A DNA stretch of 17,566 nt from Flavobacterium psychrophilum (lineage in GTDB: Bacteria; Bacteroidota; Bacteroidia; Flavobacteriales; Flavobacteriaceae), in NCBI GenBank assembly GCA_020720185.1, contig DYPB01000041.1, positions 1-17,566 on the forward strand, written 5' to 3'. Both the position numbers and the translations under genes were made by a program. The notes beneath the pieces were generated by a model that was given only the letters and a program-made list of their open reading frames with translations, had not been told where the DNA came from and searched no databases. This document shows, in pieces, positions 1 to 7,025 of this stretch. Each line of letters begins with the position of its first letter. Positions within the stretch are counted from its first letter, which is position 1.

Positions 1-59
1 TCTATATTTGCAAAGTTTAAAATCAATAATGCTAATACATAATGAGAATTAAAAAGAGT

Positions 60-77
60 AAAGAAAGATTATTCTTT
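60..77 (-). terminator. Possible weak terminator of the methyltransferase gene
   Basis: A 6-bp inverted repeat (AAAGAA at 60-65, TTCTTT at 72-77) encloses a 6-base loop that holds the TAA stop of the minus-strand methyltransferase gene. Read on the minus strand, it is followed within a few bases by a run of five T. The stem is short and made almost only of A-T pairs, so it may be chance in such AT-rich DNA. The rest of positions 1-59 shows no coding signal. Confidence 0.25.
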
Positions 78-884
78 TTTGTTTAAAATATCTTTAATGT
101 ATTGATAGTCTGACGGTAATAAAGACTCTCTTTTTATTAAATAATTAATTTTTGTTTTAATCAAACCAAATAAATATTTTCTCTTGCGTTTGTTTTTTGA
201 AATATAATTTATTTGATATTTTTCTAATGGATAAGCCGTAAAAATATGTAAATTACCTTTACAATTATAATAGTGTTTATTAAATTTTTGAGCAATTATC
301 TTCATAGCTTCTTCAGTATAGAATGCAATATGCTGACCAGTTTCAGGAGCAATATACCACCAGTTTTCAATTTCTTCATTAGACTTTGGGGTCAAATCAG
401 TAGAGAAAATTGCATTATCTGAAAATTCAAAAACTTTTGCAATATCCTCCAAAGGGTTATTAAAATGTTCTAAAACTTCAAAACCAGTTACCAAATCAAA
501 TTTTTTAATATTAGTATCTACAACATCAAAATGATTTGCAAATATATTTTGACAATAATCATCTTGTCTATAAAAATTATATCCAGCATCTCTCATTAAT
601 CTTGTAAAATTACCATAACCACCTGCATAATCAATCATATTCTTTGCATTTGGAAAGCAACAGTCAATAATTATTGAAACTTCTTTTTTTAGGTAATTAT
701 TTCTTTCTAACAGCCCTATATCTAATGCCGTAATAGCTGAATTATAAGCTTCACTCAACCAAATTGTTTCATCGGTTTGTATAAAACTACAGTTTTCGCA
801 TTTGTAATAATTTGACAGATATTTTTGAAGGATTATTTTATTAAAAATCAATTTGGAATTACCATTACATATCTTACAATTCAT
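69..884 (-). CDS. Zinc-knuckle class I SAM-dependent methyltransferase
   Basis: A 271-residue protein, probably a soluble cytoplasmic methyltransferase that modifies a sugar or nucleotide-sugar in surface glycan synthesis. Visible evidence: two Cys-x2-Cys pairs at the N-terminus (C3/C6 and C29/C32) that could hold a zinc; a glycine-rich SAM-binding loop DYAGGYGNF at about 85-93; the post-I motif FEVLEH at about 135-140; and GQHIAFYT at about 183-190, a motif often seen in Methyltransf_23 proteins of polysaccharide clusters. The Cys-knuckle plus methyltransferase layout is known from sugar C- and O-methyltransferases, but the substrate cannot be told from sequence. The gene stands alone, divergent from the GT4 gene. 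The ATG at 882-884 gives an intact first Cys pair, which supports this start. The family assignment is firm; the link to glycans rests on its neighbours. Confidence 0.85.
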   Translation of the reverse strand: MNCKICNGNSKLIFNKIILQKYLSNYYKCENCSFIQTDETIWLSEAYNSAITALDIGLLERNNYLKKEVSIIIDCCFPNAKNMIDYAGGYGNFTRLMRDAGYNFYRQDDYCQNIFANHFDVVDTNIKKFDLVTGFEVLEHFNNPLEDIAKVFEFSDNAIFSTDLTPKSNEEIENWWYIAPETGQHIAFYTEEAMKIIAQKFNKHYYNCKGNLHIFTAYPLEKYQINYISKNKRKRKYLFGLIKTKINYLIKRESLLPSDYQYIKDILNKKE

Positions 885-956
885 CTACTATATATTTAAT
901 TAAAATTATATCTTTGCTATTATCTAATCATATTACAGAAATTAAATAATTTAATG

Positions 957-964
957 CAAAAATA
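957..964 (-). promoter_or_regulatory. Putative Bacteroidota -7 element before the methyltransferase gene
   Basis: On the minus strand this reads TATTTTTG, matching TAnnTTTG, and it would give a leader of about 65 bases before the ATG at 884. The nearest TTG upstream (CAA on the plus strand at 993-995) has a 28-base spacer, longer than the usual 17-23, so the -33 part is not convincing. The divergent gap (885-1056) holds nothing else I can identify. No clear promoter is seen for the plus-strand GT4 gene. Confidence 0.35.
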
Positions 965-1056
965 GTAAAAAAAATCTAATTAATAAACACCGCAACGGAT
1001 TGTATTTTCAAACAAGAATATATGTATTCGTTTTATACTAAAAACCAATAAAAAGA

Positions 1057-2181
1057 ATGAAAATACTTATTGATTCTCAAATTTTTGATACTCAAAATTA
1101 TGGAGGAATTTCTAGATATTATACTCAAATAATTGAAAATCTTAATGAAGATATTACTGTTCCTATTTTTGTTACAGAAAATGTTTATTTTAATCAATCA
1201 AAAATAATTACAAATAAACAAAAAACAAATAAATTTTTTACTTATTTGTTATCAAAAATTGGTATTAGTTTTAGAAAAAAAATAAAAAAGAAAAATTCTA
1301 AATTAATGATTAATGCTTTAAAAAAGCAAGATTATGATTTATTTATACCTACTTATTATAATCCATATTTTTTGGAATACATAGGAAATAAACCTTTTGT
1401 ATTAACAGTTTATGATATGATTCACGAATTATTTCCTAACTATTTTAACGATGCCTATATAATTATAAAGAATAAATGTTTATTGATTGAAAGAGCAACA
1501 AAAATTATTGCAGTTTCTGAAAACACAAAAAAGGATATTCTAAAGATATATCCAAGAATTGACCAATCAAAAATAGAAGTCATTTATCACGGAAATTCTA
1601 TCACTATTAATCAAAAAATTAAGGTTAAATTACCCGAAAATTATATACTATTTGTAGGGTCAAGAGAAAACTATAAAAATTTCAATTTTTTAATAAATGC
1701 AATCATAGATTTATTGAAGAAAGATGTTACGCTAAAAATTCTCTGTGCTGGAGGTGGAAAATTTACAAATAAAGAAATCGAGTTTCTTGAAAATTTAGAA
1801 ATTAGGAATCAAGTTATTCAATTAAACTTTGAAGAAAATCAATTAGGAATTTTTTATAAAAAAGCAAAATGCTTTGTTTTTCCTTCATCTTATGAAGGTT
1901 TTGGTATTCCTGTTTTAGAATCAATGGCATGTGGATGCCCGATAATATTAACAAATTTCAGCTCTTTTCCAGAAGTTGCAGGTAACGCAGGAATATATTT
2001 CGAATTGAATGACGAAAAGGATTTAAAAAATAAGATTGAAGTTTTATTAGAAAATGAAAGTATGAGAAAAGAATATTCTTTAAGAGGATTAGAACATATA
2101 AAAAAATTTAATTGGCATGATGCTGCAAATCAATGTTTAAAGGTATATCAAGATACAATTAATATAAAAAAATGCAATTAG
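1057..2181 (+). CDS. GT4-family glycosyltransferase (GT-B fold)
   Basis: A 374-residue retaining glycosyltransferase that likely adds a sugar from a nucleotide-sugar donor to a lipid-linked glycan on the cytoplasmic face of the inner membrane. Features seen: an N-terminal acceptor domain that opens with the GGISRYY loop (about 16-22) after the first beta strand; HGN at 178-180; GSRENYKNF (201-209) at the start of the donor domain; and the nucleotide-sugar site SYEGFGIPVLES (278-289), which carries the two glutamates of the GT4 E-x7-E motif (E280, E288), followed by GCP. The length is normal for the family. It starts with ATG after an A-rich stretch. It is followed in the same direction by a GT2 gene 114 bases on, perhaps in one transcript. 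Many relatives with GGISRY are annotated as mannosyltransferases, but the donor here is unknown. Confidence 0.9.
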   Translation: MKILIDSQIFDTQNYGGISRYYTQIIENLNEDITVPIFVTENVYFNQSKIITNKQKTNKFFTYLLSKIGISFRKKIKKKNSKLMINALKKQDYDLFIPTYYNPYFLEYIGNKPFVLTVYDMIHELFPNYFNDAYIIIKNKCLLIERATKIIAVSENTKKDILKIYPRIDQSKIEVIYHGNSITINQKIKVKLPENYILFVGSRENYKNFNFLINAIIDLLKKDVTLKILCAGGGKFTNKEIEFLENLEIRNQVIQLNFEENQLGIFYKKAKCFVFPSSYEGFGIPVLESMACGCPIILTNFSSFPEVAGNAGIYFELNDEKDLKNKIEVLLENESMRKEYSLRGLEHIKKFNWHDAANQCLKVYQDTINIKKCN

Positions 2182-2295
2182 TGTAAATGTGCTCTTGTAA
2201 AATTCAATAAATAAGACAAAGAAAAATTATCAAGAAGTTTACTTTACTAATAATTTTTTTCGAGTATTTTCCTAAAAAAATAAATTAAATAATCA

Positions 2296-3150
2296 ATGAA
2301 ATTATTACTCTCAATAATAACAATAAATTATAATAACAAAGTAGGTTTAGAAAAAACTATAGAAAGTGTTATAAATCAAACTTATAATGATTTTGAATAC
2401 ATAGTTATTGACGGCAATAGTAGTGATGGAAGTCAAGATGTAATAAATGAATATAATGATAAAATTTCATATTCAATAAGCGAGCCAGATACAGGAATTT
2501 ACAATGCTATGAATAAAGGCATAAAAATTGCAAGTGGCGAGTTTTTATTATTTTTGAATAGCGGAGATTGCTTATTTGATAATAATATTTTATCTAAAGT
2601 TGTTCAAGATTTAAACTCAGAAATTAGTATTTTTTATGGAAATATGATAATTTCTAATAATGGAAAACCAACAACATTTTGCAATTTGCCTGATGAACTT
2701 TCGTTTTCATTTTTTTTAAATTTTTCATTACCACACCAAGCTACTTTTATGAAAAAACAACTCTTTGATGATAATTTTTATTACAATGAAAATCTAAAAA
2801 TAATTTCGGACTGGGAGTTTAATTTATATTGTATTTGTAAAAAAAACGAACCATACCAACATTTGAATTACATCGTTTCAGATTTTGATGGCAATGGAAT
2901 TTCTAGTAATTTGAATAATACAAATCAATTATTAGACGAAAAAAATCAAGTTCTATCAAAACATTTTCCTTTGTTTTTTGAAGATTCAAAATTATTAAAC
3001 GAAATAAAATCTAAAAGATTTCAGCAAATTTTAGTAATAAAGAAAAATAAAATAAAATGGAAAGTTTTAAAATTTTTAATTAATATATTCTCTCTTTTTG
3101 CTCCAAAATCGAACTCCATTTTTTCAAAAATATATTCAAAAATTGAATAA
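2296..3150 (+). CDS. GT2-family glycosyltransferase
   Basis: A 284-residue inverting glycosyltransferase with a GT-A fold, expected at the cytoplasmic face of the membrane. It opens with LLSIITINYNN, then has SVINQTYNDFEYIVIDG (24-40), the SEPDTGIYNAMNKGI stretch (62-76) and FLNSGD (86-91), in which the usual DxD metal site appears as NSGD. Further on, LPHQATFM (145-152) and ISDWEFNLY (170-178) form the acceptor and catalytic region. This set of motifs (SEPDxGIYxAMNKG, NSGD, HQ, SDW) defines a common GT2 subgroup of O-antigen and capsule clusters. The last 75 residues are basic and hydrophobic and may touch the membrane. Its final five codons overlap the end of the convergent downstream GT2 gene. 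The 113-base gap upstream has no clear promoter. The sugar specificity is unknown. Confidence 0.9.
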   Translation: MKLLLSIITINYNNKVGLEKTIESVINQTYNDFEYIVIDGNSSDGSQDVINEYNDKISYSISEPDTGIYNAMNKGIKIASGEFLLFLNSGDCLFDNNILSKVVQDLNSEISIFYGNMIISNNGKPTTFCNLPDELSFSFFLNFSLPHQATFMKKQLFDDNFYYNENLKIISDWEFNLYCICKKNEPYQHLNYIVSDFDGNGISSNLNNTNQLLDEKNQVLSKHFPLFFEDSKLLNEIKSKRFQQILVIKKNKIKWKVLKFLINIFSLFAPKSNSIFSKIYSKIE

Positions 3151-3168
3151 TTTTTGGAATGGTTTTTT
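3116..3168. terminator. Hairpin at the overlapping 3' ends of two convergent genes, probable terminator
   Basis: The core is a perfect 7-bp inverted repeat, TATTCAA (3133-3139) and TTGAATA (3143-3149), with a 3-base loop. It is extended by CAAAAA (3125-3130) with TTTTTG (3151-3156) and by CCATT (3116-3120) with AATGG (3158-3162), with small internal loops between. On the plus strand it is followed at once by six T (3163-3168). On the minus strand the core is followed two bases later by five T. Both stop codons (plus strand 3148-3150, minus strand 3136-3138) lie in or next to the core. It could end transcription in both directions, more strongly on the plus strand. Confidence 0.6.
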
Positions 3169-3984
3169 AATTTCTCTAACTATTTTGTATAGTTTGTAAA
3201 AAATAGATTTTTTAACTAACTCGAATTTTTTTAAATCTGAAAAAATAGAGTTTAGTGCATACAATTTAGCCTGATTTTGAAATAAAAGGCTATAATATTT
3301 GTCCTTATGTTTTTCAAAAATATAATTATGTATGTCATTTATTTTTTCAGAATCATTATGCACGGTGTTTCTAGAATTTGATCGAATTCTATAAAAATAA
3401 TAAAAATTATTTATTTTATAAACAATGCTTTTTCTATTCAATAATTGAATCCAAAACTCCCAATCTTCTAAACCATGAACTAGATTTTTATCATATCCTT
3501 TTGTTTTTAAAAAATCAGACTTTTTAAACATAGCAGTCGGAAAAATAGAATTACTTACAATTAAATCTTCGTATTTATATTCGGATAATTTATAGACTCC
3601 GCTTTTATCTCCAAAAAACATTGCTTTGCAATAAACCAATGTTGTGTTTGGGTTTCTGGAAAATATTTTTATTGCCTCTAACAAATAATCTTTACCTATT
3701 AAATCGTCAGAATCTAAAGGCAAAATATATTCTCCTTTTGTTTTTGAAATTGCAAAATTTCTAGTATCAGAAACACCCGTATTTTCTTTATTAAACAATT
3801 GAAAACGAATATCATTTTCTATTTTTTTTAAAACGATTTCCGAACTTTTATCATGGCTTCCATCGTTTACAATTATACATTCCCAGTCTTTATAGGATTG
3901 ATTCATAACTGAATCTATTGTTTCTGAAATATGTTTTTCATCGTTAAAAACAGGTATAATTATAGATACTAATGGAAAATTCAT
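3136..3984 (-). CDS. GT2-family glycosyltransferase
   Basis: A 282-residue GT-A glycosyltransferase of the classical GT2 type, probably adding one sugar to a lipid-linked saccharide. Motifs: VSIIIPVFND (6-15) opens the nucleotide-binding half; IIVNDGSHDKS (37-47) holds the uridine-contacting DGS; NTGVSDTRNFAI (68-79) follows; LPLDSDDLI (88-96) is the DxD metal site (D91, D93, D94); and GLEDWEFW (171-178) carries the catalytic acidic pair (E173, D174). The C-terminus is short and basic, with no membrane segment. It is the last gene of the minus-strand glycosyltransferase block, 87 bases after the previous gene, and its end overlaps the convergent GT2 gene by 15 bases. The fold and family are secure; the donor and linkage are not known. 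Confidence 0.9.
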   Translation of the reverse strand: MNFPLVSIIIPVFNDEKHISETIDSVMNQSYKDWECIIVNDGSHDKSSEIVLKKIENDIRFQLFNKENTGVSDTRNFAISKTKGEYILPLDSDDLIGKDYLLEAIKIFSRNPNTTLVYCKAMFFGDKSGVYKLSEYKYEDLIVSNSIFPTAMFKKSDFLKTKGYDKNLVHGLEDWEFWIQLLNRKSIVYKINNFYYFYRIRSNSRNTVHNDSEKINDIHNYIFEKHKDKYYSLLFQNQAKLYALNSIFSDLKKFELVKKSIFYKLYKIVREIKKPFQKLFNF

Positions 3985-4071
3985 ATTAAATTGAGTTTGT
4001 AAGTTTTATTAATAGTATAGATTGTATATTTTTATAAATGTATTTTGATTTGTACAATGGTAGATGCATTA

Positions 4072-5040
4072 TTATAGGTTTATTTTTCTTTTGTTAAAAA
4101 TATTATCAAAAATATTTAAAAAAAATGTTTTTATCGGATGTTTTTTCTTCATCTTTTTTATTGTTTCATTAAAAAAATGAATTGATTTTTCTGAATTTTC
4201 CTTAAAAATTCGATTATCATAAACATTTAAAGCAATTAATTTTTTATTCAAATCATAAAAACCAGCAACTTTTTTTAATCGTTTTTTAAAAACCTTAAAC
4301 GATGAATTTGAATTTTTATAATTACCAAAATCTATTAAGTATTCTTTAATTTCATCTTTTTTGTCATAAAATGTGCTACCAACCTGTTGATTGTCGTGTA
4401 TTCTATAATAAAAATATTTTTTATTTAGTAATTCAAAAGAATCTCTTTTTGATGCGACTAATGCTATCCATTCATCGTGGTGAAAGTTCTTTATAATTGG
4501 AAATGGCATAATTTCTGGAATAATCTTTTTTCTAAAAGCCATTGAAGCTCCTGTTGAAATGTTTGATACATAACTAATTAATTCGTAATAGTTAAAGTCA
4601 ATATTTTTTTCTCTCAAAAATTGTGGAACATCCCAAATAGCATATTTTTTGTTAATTTTACTGTTTTTATCAATACAATATCCATTTGATGCTAAAACAT
4701 CAATTTTAATATTTATATTAAAATAATTTATATAATCCTTAACCTTTTCTAGTACCCAAATATCATCTTGATCTGCAAGAAAAATAATTTCTCCCGTACA
4801 CAAACCTATTGCTTTTTCAAAATTTTTAACACTTCTTAAATTGATTTTATTTCTATAAATTCTAAATAGATTGGGATTTTCAAAATCATATTTTTCTAAT
4901 ATTGCAATTGTAGAATCTGTAGAAACATCATCACAAATAATAATTTCATCAACTTTTAGCGTCTGATTTAAGATCGAATCAATCTGTTCTTGTATATATT
5001 TTTCACCATTATAGGTACACATTGCTACCGATATTTTCAT
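4072..5040 (-). CDS. GT2-family glycosyltransferase, rhamnosyltransferase-like
   Basis: A 322-residue GT-A enzyme. Motifs: ISVAMCTYNGEKYIQEQIDS (3-22), typical of the RfbF/RfbN-like subgroup; IICDDVSTDST (34-44), in which the usual DDGS reads DDVS; FLADQDDIW (87-95), the DxD metal site with the DDIW signature of the same subgroup; TGASMAFRK (163-171); and FHHDEWIAL (186-194) with the catalytic acidic residues. Relatives with DQDDIW and the GxxMAFR segment are often annotated as rhamnosyltransferases, but that is a subgroup trend and not proof of the donor. The C-terminal 100 residues are lysine-rich. Its start lies only 5 bases after the upstream gene's stop, so the two are likely translated from one message. 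Confidence 0.88.
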   Translation of the reverse strand: MKISVAMCTYNGEKYIQEQIDSILNQTLKVDEIIICDDVSTDSTIAILEKYDFENPNLFRIYRNKINLRSVKNFEKAIGLCTGEIIFLADQDDIWVLEKVKDYINYFNINIKIDVLASNGYCIDKNSKINKKYAIWDVPQFLREKNIDFNYYELISYVSNISTGASMAFRKKIIPEIMPFPIIKNFHHDEWIALVASKRDSFELLNKKYFYYRIHDNQQVGSTFYDKKDEIKEYLIDFGNYKNSNSSFKVFKKRLKKVAGFYDLNKKLIALNVYDNRIFKENSEKSIHFFNETIKKMKKKHPIKTFFLNIFDNIFNKRKINL

Positions 5041-5045
5041 ACTCT

Positions 5046-6044
5046 CTAAATATTAAAAATATTTTCTACCCAAGTTTTTATGGTATATTTATTATAAATA
5101 TCATCGCTTATTGGTTGGTAGGGTTCTGTAAAAAAATTACTATTTACCTTAAAATTATCTTTACTAATTACCATAATATTTTTGGGGTTATAAAAATTAT
5201 AATTCATAATTGATTGATTATCAGTAATTATTTTTTTCTGCATAGCCATTGCTTCAAAAACTCTAAAACTTAATCCCGTTTGATTACCTTGTACTAAATC
5301 TAAAATAATTAAACTATTTTTATACAAATCATTGGTTTTTTCTAAACTTACTTTTGTTGATCGAAATTTAAGAGTTGCGTTTACTTTATCGTTATTTTTT
5401 TGTTTGTATTTTAATAATTTGTAAATGATATTTCGACTTACAAATATAAAATTAAAACTTATATTTTGCTCCGACAATTGATTTGCAAGAGCATTAAACA
5501 AAGGAAATCGTTTGTCAAATGAGGAAACAGTTGTTACTTTATATTTATAATCAAGTGCAGGCTTTTCGGTATTTTTATCCAAATAAATATAATTATTTAT
5601 CTTTTTAAAATTATATTTTTGGACATCAGCAGTATCAAATGAAAATATTTCATCAAAAATACCTTCTAATAAATGTCCGATTGGATATTTGCTTCGGGCA
5701 ATACTGTCATACAAATAGGAAATATATCTTTTAGTATGTTTCTTAATTTCTTGATGAGAATTCGAGTCAATCAAATCTGGATTTAAAACCAAAATATAGT
5801 CTTGAGTTCCTAATTTGGTAAGGGTTTCTAAAATAAATTCTTGCCGCTTCTGAAATTTTAAATTTTTGTTTAAAACAATTTTAAAGAAGGCGTTTTTCAG
5901 TCTTTCAAATAAATTTCTATGTTTATATTTGCCAAGATCAATATGATTAGCATCTATATTTTTCTTTTTTAAAGCCGTAACAATTTCTTTGTCATAATTC
6001 CAGTTATCAAAACTTATTAAGGTAATTTTCATTTTTTCTGACAT
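5046..6044 (-). CDS. GT-B glycosyltransferase, CgeB/lipooligosaccharide type
   Basis: A 332-residue protein that I read as a divergent GT-B glycosyltransferase. The first strand KITLISFDNWNYDKEIVTAL (6-25) and DYILVLNPD (82-90) fit the N-terminal Rossmann half. The C-terminal half holds LDLVQGNQTGLSFRVFEAMA (248-267), which matches the donor-site pattern of CgeB-like and glycosyltransferase family 1 proteins (Q/S-G-L-x-x-R-x-x-E-A), followed by KKIITDN (270-276). No signal peptide or membrane segment is seen. The ATG at 6042-6044 lies 4 bases after the stop of the upstream GT2 gene. A second ATG four codons later (6030-6032) would also begin just before the first beta strand and is a fair alternative. 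It sits inside the glycosyltransferase block, so a role in the same glycan is likely. The substrate is unknown, and the family call is less certain than for its GT2 neighbours. Confidence 0.75.
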   Translation of the reverse strand: MSEKMKITLISFDNWNYDKEIVTALKKKNIDANHIDLGKYKHRNLFERLKNAFFKIVLNKNLKFQKRQEFILETLTKLGTQDYILVLNPDLIDSNSHQEIKKHTKRYISYLYDSIARSKYPIGHLLEGIFDEIFSFDTADVQKYNFKKINNYIYLDKNTEKPALDYKYKVTTVSSFDKRFPLFNALANQLSEQNISFNFIFVSRNIIYKLLKYKQKNNDKVNATLKFRSTKVSLEKTNDLYKNSLIILDLVQGNQTGLSFRVFEAMAMQKKIITDNQSIMNYNFYNPKNIMVISKDNFKVNSNFFTEPYQPISDDIYNKYTIKTWVENIFNI

Positions 6045-6048
6045 CGTT

Positions 6049-6942
6049 TTAGGCTTTTAATTTTATCCAAATTGCTTTCAATTGTGCCCAACGATAGCCT
6101 ATATTTTTATTCAGTTTCAATGGCTTACTATTATAAACTTGTCCTAATTTTAGGATTTTTTTATAAAAAAAACTTGATGGGATTCCCCATTTTTGTACAA
6201 ATTGTAATCTGCCATCGTTTCGGACTACTCTGCCCGTACTTTTTGATTGAAAATGATATACTAAACTTTTGCCAATTCCTCTAAAATCCCTTACGCCAGC
6301 TTGCCATAATTTCATACTAAAATCAGGGTCAGAGCCAAAACCCGGTGAAAACTCAACACTGTATCCACCAACTTTGTTCCACAATTTTCTGTGCACAATT
6401 GATGGTGGCCAAGAAGCTCCAAACCAATCTTTTTTATTGATTGTTTTTGCAAATTTCAACATTTCAGCTTCTTTAAAAGTTTCAGAAGTAAGACCAAAAT
6501 TGTGCGGAGCAATGACACATTTGTTTTTATTTCCTGCTGGTTCAATCATTGTTGCTGAAAAATAAAAATATTCATCTTCTTGATTTTCAATTGCTTGATA
6601 CAAATATTTATCCCAATTTGGGCAAGTATACATATCGTCATTAATATATAAAATATAATCCGTAGTAGCCAATTTTGCCATTGCATTCATTGCATAGCAA
6701 ACTCCAACATTTTCATTACTATAGGTATACGAGTAGTTTTTCTCTTTAATCCAATCTAGTGTACCATCATTGCCCTGATTTACATGAACGATTATTTCGT
6801 GATCAAAAGTTGAATTATCTTCAATACTTTTTAGACAAATTTTTAGAATTTCTATATTATTCCATGACGGAATCAAGATAGAAAATTTGGGTTCGAAAGC
6901 TGTATTTACTTGATGCGAAGAAATTGGATGGTTATAAGTCAT
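6049..6942 (-). CDS. GT2-family glycosyltransferase, first gene of the minus-strand block
   Basis: A 297-residue GT-A glycosyltransferase. After an 18-residue polar N-terminus come FSILIPSWNN (20-29), then VHVNQGNDGTLDWI (52-65), SNENVGVCYAMNAM (75-88) and YILYINDDMY (96-105), with the metal-binding NDD at 101-103. The catalytic region has GASWPPSIVHRKLW and GFGSDPDFSMKLW, where the SDPDF acidic residues fit the expected base, and then LVYHFQSKSTGR. Motif order and length are normal for the family. No other in-frame ATG lies before the first motif, so this start is well supported. It leads a run of four glycosyltransferase genes with gaps of 4, 5 and 87 bases and diverges from the GT87-kinase gene. 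Its shared position with a Kdo-kinase domain makes an LPS-core role plausible; that is inference. Confidence 0.9.
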   Translation of the reverse strand: MTYNHPISSHQVNTAFEPKFSILIPSWNNIEILKICLKSIEDNSTFDHEIIVHVNQGNDGTLDWIKEKNYSYTYSNENVGVCYAMNAMAKLATTDYILYINDDMYTCPNWDKYLYQAIENQEDEYFYFSATMIEPAGNKNKCVIAPHNFGLTSETFKEAEMLKFAKTINKKDWFGASWPPSIVHRKLWNKVGGYSVEFSPGFGSDPDFSMKLWQAGVRDFRGIGKSLVYHFQSKSTGRVVRNDGRLQFVQKWGIPSSFFYKKILKLGQVYNSKPLKLNKNIGYRWAQLKAIWIKLKA

Positions 6943-6960
6943 ATAATTTAATAATATTTA

Positions 6961-6968
6961 CAAAAATA
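6961..6968 (-). promoter_or_regulatory. Putative -7 element for the glycosyltransferase block
   Basis: On the minus strand this reads TATTTTTG (TAnnTTTG), 18 bases before the start at 6942, which would leave a leader of only about 10-15 bases. No TTG is found at the expected -33 distance. It lies six bases from a plus-strand element of the same type. In AT-rich DNA such a match can be chance. Confidence 0.3.
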
Positions 6969-6973
6969 ATTAA

Positions 6974-6981
6974 TAAATTTG
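6974..6981 (+). promoter_or_regulatory. Putative -7 element for the GT87-kinase gene
   Basis: The plus strand reads TAAATTTG, a full TAnnTTTG match, 44 bases before the ATG at 7026. No TTG is present 17-23 bases upstream, so support is partial. The position in a short divergent gap between two operons is where a promoter is needed. Confidence 0.35.
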
Positions 6982-7025
6982 TAAACGCATAATTTAATCT
7001 AACATTGTGTTTTAATTTTTTATTT

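Noticed and set aside
3..10. TATATTTG, a plus-strand -7-like match at the left edge
   Set aside because: Any -33 part lies outside the window and the transcript would run antisense into the methyltransferase gene.
6269..6565. 98-codon plus-strand open frame inside a GT2 gene
   Set aside because: It is a shadow of the GT2 coding frame, whose catalytic motifs lie on the other strand here.
7005..7025. Upstream TTG start for the GT87-kinase protein
   Set aside because: The ATG at 7026 gives a typical basic N-terminus before the first helix; the extra seven residues from the TTG add nothing recognisable.
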